NCBI RefSeq assembly: GCF_024758505.1
Contig: NZ_CP077970.1
Location: forward strand, 310,001-374,000
Reading direction: 5' to 3'
Length of the DNA: 64,000 nucleotides
From: Bradyrhizobium arachidis
Lineage (GTDB): Bacteria > Pseudomonadota > Alphaproteobacteria > Rhizobiales > Xanthobacteraceae
The position numbers were made by a program, and so were the translations under genes. Positions 8,661-22,158 of this stretch are shown piece after piece. The first letter of the stretch is position 1, and every line of letters starts with the position of its first letter. The notes beneath the pieces were generated by a model. It saw only the letters and a list, made by a program, of their open reading frames with translations. It made no database searches and was not told where the DNA came from.

Positions 8661-9479
8661 TCAGCGTGGCGGCGGTGCGGCTCTTGATTGCAGCAAGGCC
8701 GGCAGCGTCTTGTCGAGACTCTTCGTCAGCATCTCGCGGACGCCCTCCCGCAAGACCGGATTGTTGACCACCTCAGCCGGCTTCTCCGGAAACATCGCGC
8801 GATCCAGTTCGCGCGAGGGTCCTCCAAGCGGATTGTGAAGCAGGCGTTCCATGTAGGTATTTTCGGTCATCAGAGCCGGAGCCTCCTTGACCATCTCGAA
8901 GGTCGCGCCGTCATAAACGCGGATATACATCATGGCGAAGAGAGTTACGGGCCCATTGTAAGGGTATTGCGAGATGCCAATGCCGGACTCCCGCTTTATC
9001 CCGGGATTCCGGTGCACCACAACGTAGCGCTCACACCGGAGTTTTGGCGCGAGGAATCGAACGAAGTTTCCGATGTCGGTTGCCGCGTTGTAAAACAATG
9101 GCCTCTGCTTCTCGCGGCCGCCGAACCTGAGCTCTTCGATGGTGTAGGGAATCCCTCTCACGGAACTGCCGGGTGCAGCGGCGCGAACGCGCGAGACGAC
9201 GAGGTCGTTGAGCGCCCACGCTGCAATCGAGACCCGCGTGCGTCTATCCAGGAAGGTCAGGGGCCCGAACTTCTCGACCACGAAAAGGTCGCCGCCGACC
9301 GGAATCACGCCGATGTGGCACGGGCCGCTCTCAATCGGTCGGCTCGGCTTGGTGGTTGCCGGCTTCCTGACCGCGGGCTTGACCACGTCCGGCTTTGGCG
9401 TTGGCTGCACCTGCCCGCCTGTCGGCGACAGCAGCGCGTACGATACCATCGCGACAACAGCGAGAACGTTCATCGTCAC
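8661..9479 (-). CDS. Secreted protein, tandem paralogue 1
   Basis: 272 residues from a GTG at 9479, which has GAGG nine bases upstream; an ATG two codons on is the alternative. It has a short N-terminal hydrophobic export signal, a Pro/Lys/Thr-rich linker (about 20-50), then one globular domain beginning GPCHIGVIPVGGDLFVVEKFG. The domain is clearly related to that of the protein encoded immediately upstream: a shared CxxGVI start, the NDLVVSRVRAA / DDLVFARVRAA block, a Cys-Arg/Gln-RY-VV core and the LDKxLP end. I recognise no family. Eleven bases separate the two genes, so they are probably co-transcribed. Confidence 0.8.
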   Translation of the reverse strand: MTMNVLAVVAMVSYALLSPTGGQVQPTPKPDVVKPAVRKPATTKPSRPIESGPCHIGVIPVGGDLFVVEKFGPLTFLDRRTRVSIAAWALNDLVVSRVRAAAPGSSVRGIPYTIEELRFGGREKQRPLFYNAATDIGNFVRFLAPKLRCERYVVVHRNPGIKRESGIGISQYPYNGPVTLFAMMYIRVYDGATFEMVKEAPALMTENTYMERLLHNPLGGPSRELDRAMFPEKPAEVVNNPVLREGVREMLTKSLDKTLPALLQSRAAPPPR

Positions 9480-9490
9480 ACTTCAGCGCC

Positions 9491-10324
9491 TCACTGCGCG
9501 AAATAGGGTGGCAGAATCTTATCCAGCCGCTGTGTCAGGAAATCGCGGGTATTATCCCGCAGGGTTGTGTTACTGGCGGCGTCAGCAGCTTCTGCCGGGA
9601 ATATGGAATTGTCCACCTTGCGCAAAAGCTCGTTCGAGACGAAGTTGTCTGCCATATGCTTCATGACACCTTCAAACGTCACGGAAGGTCCCTTCATGAT
9701 TTCGAAGGTCCGGCCGTCGACCCATGTCACGCCGATATAGGCGAAGACATATGAGTACGCGATCACACCCACACCCCGGTTGAAGATGCCGACGCCGCTG
9801 AGCGTCTGATTGGTCCCATCAAGCTGTCCTTCGCTGCGCATGACGACGAGATAGCGCTGACAACCGGCATTGCCTGCGACCTGGCGGATCAGATTCGATA
9901 GCTCTTCGCGCCGATTGCGGAAGAGGCTGGCTTTCGGGTGGTAGTAGGAATCGAGCGCGCCCTTGGCGTAAGCGATCCGTCGAACCGGCGTGGTGCGTGC
10001 TGCGGCCCTCACCCGCGCAAAGACAAGATCGTCGAGGCCCCAGGACACTGGCACTTCCGCATAGTCGTTGCCGAACACGGTTAGGCCGATCTTCTGGACG
10101 CCGAAGAGATCCTCGATCCCTGCAATCACGCCGACGTCGCAAGAACCTGCATTCGCCGGCTCCGCGGGTCTAGCCGCCGTCTTCGGCTTCGCGGTCTTCT
10201 TGGCAGGAGGTTTTGCCGGTGTTGCGGTTTGTGCGGGAGGCGCGGTGGTTGCGGGAGGGGTCTGCGCGGCTGCCGAAGCCAGAAAGGACAGCAGCACGAG
10301 CACCGAGGCAGCAAATCGAAACAT
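9491..10324 (-). CDS. Secreted protein, tandem paralogue 2
   Basis: 277 residues. A clear signal peptide ends in ASAAAQ near residue 20. A Pro/Ala/Thr/Lys-rich linker (about 21-58) resembles a cell-wall-spanning segment. The domain that follows starts GSCDVGVIAGIEDLFGVQKIG and is homologous to the protein encoded just downstream. Conserved features include two cysteines about 100 residues apart that could form a disulfide. Probably periplasmic or outer-membrane associated. No known family recognised; first gene of the pair. Confidence 0.8.
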   Translation of the reverse strand: MFRFAASVLVLLSFLASAAAQTPPATTAPPAQTATPAKPPAKKTAKPKTAARPAEPANAGSCDVGVIAGIEDLFGVQKIGLTVFGNDYAEVPVSWGLDDLVFARVRAAARTTPVRRIAYAKGALDSYYHPKASLFRNRREELSNLIRQVAGNAGCQRYLVVMRSEGQLDGTNQTLSGVGIFNRGVGVIAYSYVFAYIGVTWVDGRTFEIMKGPSVTFEGVMKHMADNFVSNELLRKVDNSIFPAEAADAASNTTLRDNTRDFLTQRLDKILPPYFAQ

Positions 10325-10416
10325 GGATTCCAGGGGGATCGGAGGCAGGAGGAAATCGGAAACGCCACACTAAGTGGGGATCGTGACAACCGCAAGCTGC
10401 ACCCGGAGGTCGCTGT

Positions 10417-10884
10417 CTATCCGGTGTGCTGTTGCCTCTTCCACCGATAGCACTTCATCATGAAGCCGGTTGCTGAGGCGACCTCCTCCTTCTCGAACAC
10501 AAAACCCTCGCGCTCGTACCAGCGCCAGGCCTTTTCGTTCTCGCGCACGCAGCGCAGATAGATTTCGTCGGGCAGTTGCGTTCGCGTGAATGCCAGCAAC
10601 TGCCGGCCGAGCGAGCGGCCCTGACAGGCGGGAGTGACGAAGAGCTGGTCGAGATAGTGATTTGGCAGATGCAGCGCCAGCATGGCTGCGATCGTGCCGC
10701 TGTCGTCGGCAACGAACAGGCTCCAGCCGTCCTCGATCTCGCGCCTGATACGCGCACGCAGATTGGCGAGCAGGAAATTGCTGGCCTCGGCAAGCCCGGT
10801 CGAGACCCAGCTTTCCATCCAGACGCGCGCGATCTCGTCATATTCGTCCGTGCGCGCGGGACGGATGAGGGGAGACGACATCAC
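10417..10884 (-). CDS. GNAT-family N-acetyltransferase
   Basis: 155 residues. Typical GNAT: LFVADDSGTIAAMLALH (beta 2-4), the acetyl-CoA loop VTPACQGRSLGRQLL (motif A), and ENEKAWRWYEREGFVFE (motif B). Acceptor substrate unknown. It starts 12 bases after the oxyR stop on the same strand, so it is probably co-transcribed with oxyR and may be part of the peroxide response. Confidence 0.9.
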   Translation of the reverse strand: MMSSPLIRPARTDEYDEIARVWMESWVSTGLAEASNFLLANLRARIRREIEDGWSLFVADDSGTIAAMLALHLPNHYLDQLFVTPACQGRSLGRQLLAFTRTQLPDEIYLRCVRENEKAWRWYEREGFVFEKEEVASATGFMMKCYRWKRQQHTG

Positions 10885-10896
10885 GGCTCCTGAGGC

Positions 10897-11832
10897 CTAG
10901 GCGCGCTTGCGCGCGGACGATCCGGGCGCAGGCTGCCCGCGCACCTTGCCCGCGGACAGGCACACCACCTCGGATATTTGCAGGAGTTGCCGTGCCAGCG
11001 GGCTGGTCTTGCGCCAGACCATGCCGATCGTTCGCGAGGGCTGCGGATCCCTGAAGCGCGCGACCGACACCGTGGCCGAGCGCGTTTCCACCGGCACCGC
11101 CATTTCCGGAATTAGCGTCACGCCGATGCCGGCGCTGACCATCTGGACCAGGGTCGACAAGGAGTTCGCATCCAGCATCTCGCGCGGCGGCGAGGTCTGC
11201 ATGTTGCAGAACGACAGCGCCTGGTCGCGGAAGCAATGGCCTTCCTCCAGCAGCAGCAGGCGCATCTCGCGCAGCATCTCCCTTGATGGTACCGGCGTCC
11301 CCTCGTCGGTGCCCGGCCGGACCAGCAAAAAATTCTCCTCGAACAGGGCGACCTCGGTCAGCGACGGTTCGGACACGGGCAGCGCGAGGATCGCGGTGTC
11401 GAGCCGACCTTCGGCAAGCTCCTGGATCAGCTTTGGCGTCATCGTCTCGCGCACGCGAATGTCGAGCTCGGGATGCAGGCGCGTCAGGTTCTTGGTGATC
11501 GTGGGCAGCAGATAAGGCGCGATCGTCGGGATCATGCCGATGCGCAGGCGCCCCGTGAACTGGTCGCGCGAGGCGCGCGCGAAATCGCCGAGCTCGTCAA
11601 CCGAGCGCAAAATGTCGCGCACGCGCTGGGCGAGTTCCTCGCCGAAGCGCGTCAGCGCGACCTGTCGCGCGCTGCGCTCAAGCAGCAGGCCGCCGAGCGC
11701 CTCTTCCATCTCCTTGATCTGCATCGACAAGGCCGGTTGCGAGATCGAACAGGCCTCCGCCGCGCGGCCGAAATGGCCGTGACGCGCCAGCGCATCGAAA
11801 TACCGGAGCTGGCGCAGCGTCAGATTTATCAT
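10897..11832 (-). CDS. oxyR: Hydrogen-peroxide-sensing LysR regulator OxyR
   Basis: 311 residues. The N-terminal LysR helix-turn-helix is at about 4-63 and the effector domain at about 95-295. Cys200 and Cys209 in EEGHCFRDQALSFC sit at the positions of the E. coli redox pair Cys199/Cys208, which form a disulfide on peroxide exposure. Divergent from katG with 115 bases between starts, the classic arrangement for OxyR control of katG and itself. The C-terminus is longer and Arg/Ala-rich. Confidence 0.93.
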   Translation of the reverse strand: MINLTLRQLRYFDALARHGHFGRAAEACSISQPALSMQIKEMEEALGGLLLERSARQVALTRFGEELAQRVRDILRSVDELGDFARASRDQFTGRLRIGMIPTIAPYLLPTITKNLTRLHPELDIRVRETMTPKLIQELAEGRLDTAILALPVSEPSLTEVALFEENFLLVRPGTDEGTPVPSREMLREMRLLLLEEGHCFRDQALSFCNMQTSPPREMLDANSLSTLVQMVSAGIGVTLIPEMAVPVETRSATVSVARFRDPQPSRTIGMVWRKTSPLARQLLQISEVVCLSAGKVRGQPAPGSSARKRA

Positions 11833-11841
11833 CAGAAAATC

Positions 11842-14104
<2,263 letters not shown>

Positions 14105-14130
14105 TCAGCGTCGAACGCGACACAAACAAA

Positions 14131-14154
14131 AAGGGCGGCCGAGAGGCCGCCCTT
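14131..14154 (-). terminator. Bidirectional terminator between katG and pnp
   Basis: Perfect 10-bp stem aagggcggcc/ggccgccctt with a GAGA loop. Read on the minus strand it is followed by a good U tract (TTTTTGTTTG) and ends the pnp transcript. On the plus strand it is followed by the weaker TTCGTGTTT and may serve katG. Confidence 0.85.
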
Positions 14155-14180
14155 CGTGTTTCTGATGCTGCGGAGAGGCT

Positions 14181-16337
<2,157 letters not shown>

Positions 16338-16406
16338 AGATGTCTTCTTTCATGGGTTCTCGAAAGAAGGACGGCTCGAAAAACAAAAACCATGCGCAAG
16401 ATTGCG

Positions 16407-16437
16407 GGACGCTGATCGGAGCGAATGATCAGCGTCC
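16407..16437 (-). promoter_or_regulatory. Stem-loop in the pnp leader
   Basis: Perfect 11-bp inverted repeat GGACGCTGATC/GATCAGCGTCC with a 9-base loop, 70 bases upstream of the pnp start and without a following U tract. In E. coli, pnp is autoregulated after RNase III cuts a leader hairpin. This structure is a candidate for the same role. Confidence 0.5.
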
Positions 16438-16687
16438 GGCGATCCTGCCATGGTTTTCAGATTTCGGATGGCGTCCATCCTTTCGGGTCATACGGGCACC
16501 TTGCCCGTTGTGCCCAGCGGCCGGATTGCTGCTGGACTGTCAGTCGGCATGAACCTTGTTTTCGAAGGCCGTATCGCGGTCTTCGCGTTCATGCCTCGGG
16601 TGCGGGTCATCAGTGGCCCGCACACGAATTGCGCACAGCCTCGATCAAAAACCTTCAAAAAAAGTGCTTTCGTTCGAAACCACGCGC

Positions 16688-16711
16688 AAAAACGCGCGCC
16701 ACCGGCGCGCG
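16688..16711 (-). terminator. rpsO terminator
   Basis: Stem cgcgcgcc/ggcgcgcg with a 3-base loop, followed on the minus strand by TTTTTGCG, immediately after the rpsO stop. Confidence 0.75.
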
Positions 16712-16719
16712 CAAGCAAC

Positions 16720-16989
16720 TTAACGACGAATGTTGTGCTTCTCGAGCAGCGCCTTGTATCGCGCCTCGTCCTTCTTCTTCAGGTAGTCGAGGAGCGAGCG
16801 GCGCGTCGACACCAGCTTCAGGAGGCCGCGACGCGAATGGTTGTCCTTCACGTGGGTCTTGAAATGGTTCGTGAGGTTGTTAATGCGTTCCGAAAGGATC
16901 GCGACCTGGACCTCTGGCGAACCGGTGTCACCGGCTTTGGTGGCATTCGTCTTGATGACTTCCGCTTTGCGTTCGGCGGCAATCGACAT
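16720..16989 (-). CDS. rpsO: 30S ribosomal protein S15
   Basis: 89 residues, normal length. Binds 16S rRNA helices 20-22 early in 30S assembly. Family signatures: [29 protein letters not shown] and [14 protein letters not shown]. The ATG at 16989 gives the usual MSIAAERK start; a TTG two codons upstream is in frame but unnecessary. Starts two bases after the truB stop, so co-transcription is certain. Confidence 0.98.
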   Translation of the reverse strand: MSIAAERKAEVIKTNATKAGDTGSPEVQVAILSERINNLTNHFKTHVKDNHSRRGLLKLVSTRRSLLDYLKKKDEARYKALLEKHNIRR

Positions 16990-16991
16990 CG

Positions 16992-18110
16992 TCAATTTCT
17001 CTCGTTGCGACCGGGGCTGGCAGTCAGGCCGGTCAGGTTGAACACACGCTTGGGGATGATTTCGCCATTGCCAACTTCAGCAAGCGCGAGAAGTCGGCCT
17101 GCCACCGTGACATAGACTGTGCCGCTACAATTGGGCGCATCCCGTCCGCGCAACAAAACGGCTTGGCCCCTGTGGAGCCTTGCCGCATCCGCCCGAGTGA
17201 CGGCCAGTGCCGGGATGTCGTCCAGCGCGGTCTCAACGGGCAAAAGCGCGTCGGCGAGGCTGCCCTCGCCGGACGCGGCTCTATGGCACAAAGCCTCCAA
17301 CTGATCCAGCGGAATCATGTCGTTTTCGCCGAATGGGCCGACCAGGGTCCGGCGCAGCGCGCAGATATGGCCAAAACAGCCCAGAATCCGGCCCATATCG
17401 CGGGCGAGCGCCCGGACATAGGTTCCCTTGCCGCACTCGGCCTCGAACACGGCTCGATCGTTATCTGGTTGATCCACAAGGGATAAAAGGTGGATCTCGA
17501 CCGGTCGCGGGGCCAGCTCCACGACCTCGCCATCGCGCGCCAGATCATAGGCCCGCTCGCCCTGGACCTTGATCGCCGAATAGCGCGGCGGGACCTGCTC
17601 GATCACCCCGGTGAAGCGGGGCAGCAGGGCCTCGATCGCCTCCTTGGTCGGGCGCGCCTCGGAGGTCGCGACCGGACGACCCTCGATGTCGTCGGTATCG
17701 CGCTCCTCACCCCAGCACACGGTGAAGCGGTAGCGCTTGCGGCCGTCCATCACGAAGGGAACCGTCTTGGTGGCCTCGCCAAGGGCGATCGGCAGGCCGC
17801 CGGACGCGAGCGGATCGAGCGTGCCGGCGTGTCCCGCGCGCTTGGCCTGGAACAGGCGCTTGGCGACCGCGACGGCTTGCGTCGAGGTCATGCCGATCGG
17901 CTTGTCGAGCACGACCCAGCCGTGCACGTCGCGCCGATCGCGGCGCGGCTGATTGTTCTTCTGCTGCTTGGCGCGCGGGTCGTTGTTGACGCGGCGGTCC
18001 TGTTGATGCGGCGTCGTGTCGCTGCGCAATTCGCCAAAATTATTCTGCTGCACGTCACGTGAATCGGAGTCTTCGGTGCCGATCGCGCCGTGGGCCGGGT
18101 TCATGATCAT
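16992..18110 (-). CDS. truB: tRNA pseudouridine-55 synthase TruB
   Basis: 372 residues, longer than the roughly 310 of E. coli because of a hydrophilic N-terminal extension (about 1-62) rich in Asn, Gln, Asp and Arg. The catalytic core starts [17 protein letters not shown], and the catalytic Asp lies in [11 protein letters not shown]. It isomerises U55 in the T loop of tRNAs. Its ATG overlaps the rbfA stop (ATGA); an ATG two codons further is an alternative. The extension is of unknown use. Confidence 0.95.
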   Translation of the reverse strand: MIMNPAHGAIGTEDSDSRDVQQNNFGELRSDTTPHQQDRRVNNDPRAKQQKNNQPRRDRRDVHGWVVLDKPIGMTSTQAVAVAKRLFQAKRAGHAGTLDPLASGGLPIALGEATKTVPFVMDGRKRYRFTVCWGEERDTDDIEGRPVATSEARPTKEAIEALLPRFTGVIEQVPPRYSAIKVQGERAYDLARDGEVVELAPRPVEIHLLSLVDQPDNDRAVFEAECGKGTYVRALARDMGRILGCFGHICALRRTLVGPFGENDMIPLDQLEALCHRAASGEGSLADALLPVETALDDIPALAVTRADAARLHRGQAVLLRGRDAPNCSGTVYVTVAGRLLALAEVGNGEIIPKRVFNLTGLTASPGRNERN

Positions 18111-18538
18111 TGTTCTTCTTCCCGATCTGAATCCAGATCTTTATCAAGGTCTCTCTGCACCGCAGGCGTTCGCAATAATTTCTCGATCCGTTCCGCTTCG
18201 TCGAATCGCTCGTCGACGCGGAAGCGAATGTCAGGTGCAAATTTCAGGTTAACGCGCCGCGCGACCTCGCCGCGCAGGAACTTCTTGTTGCGCTCGAGCG
18301 CGGCAATCACGCGCTCGGTGTCGCGGCCGCCGAGCGGCATCACATAGATGGTCGCGAGCTTCAGGTCCGGCGACATCCGTACCTCCGGCACGGTGATGAT
18401 GTGACCTTCGAGGTCCGCATCATGCACACTGCCTTGCGCCAGAATATCGGCTATCGCATGGCGAACCTGCTCGCCGACGCGCAACTGACGTTGCGAGCCG
18501 CCGGGCGCGGAACCCTTTTTCTGGTGGTGGCGGGGCAT
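18107..18538 (-). CDS. rbfA: Ribosome-binding factor A
   Basis: 143 residues from the ATG at 18538 (MPRHHQKKG). Upstream in-frame starts would add 34 residues without family support. A small KH-type protein needed for late 30S maturation and cold growth. Signatures: [28 protein letters not shown] and [15 protein letters not shown] charged Asp/Glu/Arg tail follows. Overlaps truB. Confidence 0.94.
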   Translation of the reverse strand: MPRHHQKKGSAPGGSQRQLRVGEQVRHAIADILAQGSVHDADLEGHIITVPEVRMSPDLKLATIYVMPLGGRDTERVIAALERNKKFLRGEVARRVNLKFAPDIRFRVDERFDEAERIEKLLRTPAVQRDLDKDLDSDREEEQ

Positions 18539-18695
18539 TGTCCTGGAAATCACCTCGTCGTGCCCGCGTTGGGACACGAGCATTGTCGTTTGTCCTGTTG
18601 AAACGAATGAGACGTCGATGGCCGGAATAATTCCGGCCATCGCGGTCTCGCAATTTCAGTTCAAAAAGATCCGTGCGCTTCGGTAAGGCTTGGAC

Positions 18696-21365
18696 TTACA
18701 GGGAGCGCTGGATCGTCTCCACGCGATAACACTCGATCACGTCACCGGCACGCATGTCGTGATAGCTCTCGAAGGCCATGCCGCATTCCTGGCCGGACTG
18801 AACTTCCTTCACTTCGTCCTTGAAGCGCTTCAGCGTCGACAGCTTGCCTTCGTGCACGACGACGTTGTCGCGGATCAGGCGCACATTGGCGCCGCGTTCC
18901 ACGGTTCCGTCGGTGACGCGGCAACCGGCCACCTTGCCGACCTTGGAGATGTTGAAGATCTCCAGGATCTCGGCATTGCCCAGCATGGTTTCGCGCAAGG
19001 TCGGCGCGAGCAGGCCGCTCATCGCCTTCTTCACGTCGTCCACGAGGTCGTAGATGATGTTGTAGTAGCGGATCTCGATGCCGTTGCGCTTGGCGGCGGC
19101 AGCAGCTTCCTTGTTCGCACGAACCGAGAAGCCGATGATCGCGGCGTTAAAGCCTTCCGCGAGCGTCACGTCGGACTCCGAGATGCCGCCGACGCCTGCA
19201 TGCAGGATGCGGGCAGCGACCTCGTCGGTGCCGAGCTTCTCGAGCGAGCCCAAAATCGCTTCCAGCGAGCCCTGCACGTCGGCCTTGACGATCAGCGGGA
19301 ATTCCTTGCGGCCCGCGGTCTTCAACTGCGACATCATCTGCTCGAGCGAGCCGCGCATGCCGGAGATCGAGGCAGCCGCGTTCTCGCGCTTCTGGTGCGC
19401 GCGATAGCTCGTGACCTGACGGGCGCGGGCTTCGTTCTCGACCACCGCGAGACGATCGCCGGCTTCCGGCGGACCGTTGAAGCCGAGCACTTCGACCGGC
19501 ACGGAGGGACCTGCTTCCTGCACCGTCTCGCCCTGATCCGAGATCAGCGCGCGGACGCGGCCCATTTCGGCGCCGGCGACGATGATGTCACCGACACGAA
19601 GCGTGCCGCGCTGGACGAGCACGGTCGCGACCGGACCACGGCCGCGATCGAGCTTGGCTTCGATCACGGTGCCTTCGGCCGGACGCTCCGAATTGGTCTT
19701 CAGGTCGAGAATTTCGGCCTGCAGCGCGATCATCTCGAGCAGCTTGTCGAGATTGGTCTTGTTCTTGGCGGACACTTCGACATCGACGACGTCGCCGCCG
19801 AAGGACTCGACCTGAACCTCGTGCTGCAGCAGCTCGGTGCGCACGCGCTCCGGCTTGGCGTCGGGCTTGTCGATCTTGTTGATGGCAACGATGATCGGCA
19901 CGCGCGCCGCCTTGGCGTGGTTGATGGCTTCGACCGTCTGCGGCATCACGCCGTCATCGGCCGCGACCACCAGCACGACGATGTCGGTGACCTTGGCGCC
20001 GCGGGCGCGCATCGCGGTGAACGCGGCGTGGCCGGGCGTGTCGATGAAGGTGATCTTCTTGCCGCTTTCCGGCGACAGCACCTGATAGGCGCCAATATGC
20101 TGGGTGATGCCACCGGCTTCACCCGAGACAACGTTGGCATGGCGGAGCGCGTCGAGCAGCGAGGTCTTGCCGTGGTCGACGTGGCCCATCACGGTCACAA
20201 CAGGCGAACGCGTCTCGGTGTCGGTGGAATCGTCGACCTGGTCGAACAGACCTTCTTCAACGTCCGACGCGGCGACGCGCTTGACGGTGTGGCCGAGCTC
20301 TTCGGCGATGAGCTGCGCCGTGTCGGCGTCGATCACGTCGGTGATCTTGTGCATCGCGCCCTGCTTCATCAGCATGCGGATGACGTCGACCGCGCGTTCG
20401 GACATGCGGTTGGCGAGTTCCTGGATGGTGATCGCTTCCGGGATCGTCACTTCGCGGATGAGTTTTTCCTTCGGCTCGTTGGAGGCGTGGCCCTTCAAGC
20501 GCTGGGTGCGGCGGCGGAACGAGGCGATCGACCGCTCGCGGACGTCGTCGGCGGTCAGCGCCGTCACCACGGTGAGGCGGCCGCGCTGCTTCTGCGGGCC
20601 TGGCTTGTGCGTGGTCTTGGGGGCCGCAGCGGGACGCATGGCCCCGCCCGGACCGCGGCGGATCTGGCGCGGACCATCGTCCTCGTCCGGTCCGGCCGCG
20701 ACCGCAGGGGCGCGACCCGCGGGGGCTGCCGGCCGCTGCGTGGTCGTTGCCGGGCGCGTCGTGGTCGTTCCAGACCGCGGCGCAGAAGCGGCCGGTGTCG
20801 CCGTCGCGGCGCGCGCGGGAGATTGCGACTGCTCGCCGTCGCCAAAACGCTTCTTGGCTTCGGTCTCGGCCTTTCGCTTGGCCTCGTCCTCGTGGCGATG
20901 ACGCTCTTCCTCGGCCTTGCGACGGGCCTCAGCCGCTTCGCGCTCGGCGCGTTCGGCGGTCTCGCGGGTGGCGCGGCGCAGCGCTTCCTCTTCGGCGTGC
21001 TTGCGCTCTTCGACTTCGCGCACCCGTGCATCGGCCAGCGCGCTGGCGCGCGCCGAGCGTTCGTCCTCGGTCAGCGTCCGCAGCACGACGCCGGAATTGG
21101 CATTGCGGGGCGGCGCAGCGGGCCGCGGAGCAGCAGCCGGCGGCGGCGCCGGCCTGGTGGGAGCCTTGGCGACTTCGGGCGCCTGCGGTTCGGGAGCGCC
21201 GCCCTCGCCGATCCGGCGCTTGCCGCGCTTCTCGACCACGACCTGCTTGCTCCGGCCATGGCTGAAGCTCTGGCGCACGGTGCCCGTTTCGACGCGCGGC
21301 TTGAGCGTCAGCGTCTTGCTCGGAACGCTCAGCTTCTTGTCGCCAGGGGTCTTGGTATCAACCAT
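18696..21365 (-). CDS. infB: Translation initiation factor IF-2
   Basis: 889 residues. A long low-complexity N-terminus (about 1-290) is rich in Ala, Pro, Arg, Glu and Lys, including an Ala/Glu/Arg helix around 100-160. An IF2_N domain follows, then the GTPase domain with G1 [12 protein letters not shown]3 DTPGHAAF and G4 NKIDKPDA, then domain II and the fMet-tRNA-binding C-terminus ending ETIQRSL. Recruits initiator tRNA to the 30S subunit. The 157-base gap to rbfA shows no gene. Confidence 0.98.
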   Translation of the reverse strand: MVDTKTPGDKKLSVPSKTLTLKPRVETGTVRQSFSHGRSKQVVVEKRGKRRIGEGGAPEPQAPEVAKAPTRPAPPPAAAPRPAAPPRNANSGVVLRTLTEDERSARASALADARVREVEERKHAEEEALRRATRETAERAEREAAEARRKAEEERHRHEDEAKRKAETEAKKRFGDGEQSQSPARAATATPAASAPRSGTTTTRPATTTQRPAAPAGRAPAVAAGPDEDDGPRQIRRGPGGAMRPAAAPKTTHKPGPQKQRGRLTVVTALTADDVRERSIASFRRRTQRLKGHASNEPKEKLIREVTIPEAITIQELANRMSERAVDVIRMLMKQGAMHKITDVIDADTAQLIAEELGHTVKRVAASDVEEGLFDQVDDSTDTETRSPVVTVMGHVDHGKTSLLDALRHANVVSGEAGGITQHIGAYQVLSPESGKKITFIDTPGHAAFTAMRARGAKVTDIVVLVVAADDGVMPQTVEAINHAKAARVPIIVAINKIDKPDAKPERVRTELLQHEVQVESFGGDVVDVEVSAKNKTNLDKLLEMIALQAEILDLKTNSERPAEGTVIEAKLDRGRGPVATVLVQRGTLRVGDIIVAGAEMGRVRALISDQGETVQEAGPSVPVEVLGFNGPPEAGDRLAVVENEARARQVTSYRAHQKRENAAASISGMRGSLEQMMSQLKTAGRKEFPLIVKADVQGSLEAILGSLEKLGTDEVAARILHAGVGGISESDVTLAEGFNAAIIGFSVRANKEAAAAAKRNGIEIRYYNIIYDLVDDVKKAMSGLLAPTLRETMLGNAEILEIFNISKVGKVAGCRVTDGTVERGANVRLIRDNVVVHEGKLSTLKRFKDEVKEVQSGQECGMAFESYHDMRAGDVIECYRVETIQRSL

Positions 21366-21451
21366 TCAGCAGTCCTAATCCTGATCTTGTTAGTGGGGTG
21401 CGTTGCCGCACCGTCCTTAGCGGTCGTCCCTCTTAAAGAAGAACTTGGTCT

Positions 21452-22135
21452 TCAGAAATCCTGCCCGTGTGTTTCGGCAGTCTTGTCATCGTCCGCCAGC
21501 CGGTATCGGACCAGCATCTGGCTACGTGACAGGAATGTCCTGCTCGCCGGGCCTGCGAGCAGCGCAGCATGTATCACATTTGACCGGGTGAGTGCCAAAT
21601 CCAATTCTGCCGATTTCAATGCGGTGACGACGGGAATTTGCGCCTTGCGGCCGCGATTCCCGGCATTTTGCCGCGCAGTTGCGTCCAATTTACGGATTCC
21701 GTCTTCGGCCCCGTCACTGGCGTGGATCAGGACCTCGGCCGTTCCGTCCTTCAGGGCACCTTCGACCTTGCCAAAACCGGCCACGACCTGGCCGGCCTTG
21801 GCGGCAATGGCGAGCGCCTCGGTCACGCTCCGGACCAGGAGCGCTTCGATATCGGAGGGGAGCGTCGGTGGGGTGCGAAGGTCGCGCTTGAAGGCCTTGC
21901 TGAAATGGTGACGGCGCACGGCTTCCGCAACCACTTTCCGCGAGGCGGATATCCACATGCCCCGGCCGGGCAGCTTGCGCTTCAGATCGGGAACAATGTC
22001 GCCCGCGGGCGAAACGACGAAGCGGATCAGCTCGTCGACCGGACGCACCTCGCGGCTGACCGCGCACATCCGCATGGTCGCGGACTTGCCGGTCCGCGGC
22101 CCATGGTCGAGTTCGCTGTCAGTGCTGGCGAGCAT
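21452..22135 (-). CDS. RNA-binding protein, YlxR (DUF448) fused to L7Ae-like domain
   Basis: 227 residues. The N-terminal YlxR domain (about 15-95) has RMCAVSREVRPVDELIRFV and LPGRGMWIS. The C-terminal half (about 110-205) resembles the L7Ae/YlxQ RNA-binding fold, with AGQVVAGFGKVEGALK and the VLIHASDGAEDG segment. In Firmicutes these are two separate genes between nusA and infB; the fused form is normal in alphaproteobacteria. Probably binds rRNA or tRNA; exact function not settled. 23 bases after nusA. Confidence 0.9.
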   Translation of the reverse strand: MLASTDSELDHGPRTGKSATMRMCAVSREVRPVDELIRFVVSPAGDIVPDLKRKLPGRGMWISASRKVVAEAVRRHHFSKAFKRDLRTPPTLPSDIEALLVRSVTEALAIAAKAGQVVAGFGKVEGALKDGTAEVLIHASDGAEDGIRKLDATARQNAGNRGRKAQIPVVTALKSAELDLALTRSNVIHAALLAGPASRTFLSRSQMLVRYRLADDDKTAETHGQDF

Positions 22136-22158
22136 CCGGGCGACATCCTCCTTCGCCC

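Larger units (their letters stand above)
16338..16719. other. rpsO-pnp intergenic region and pnp leader
   Basis: 382 bases with no gene that I can support. It contains the rpsO terminator (16688-16711) and a strong stem-loop 70-100 bases before pnp (16407-16437). The remainder has no evident coding sequence. Confidence 0.7.

Noticed and set aside
18690..21911. A 1073-residue open frame on the plus strand
   Set aside because: It lies antisense to infB and part of ylxR, with Arg/Leu/His-rich shadow composition. The infB frame has clear GTPase motifs.
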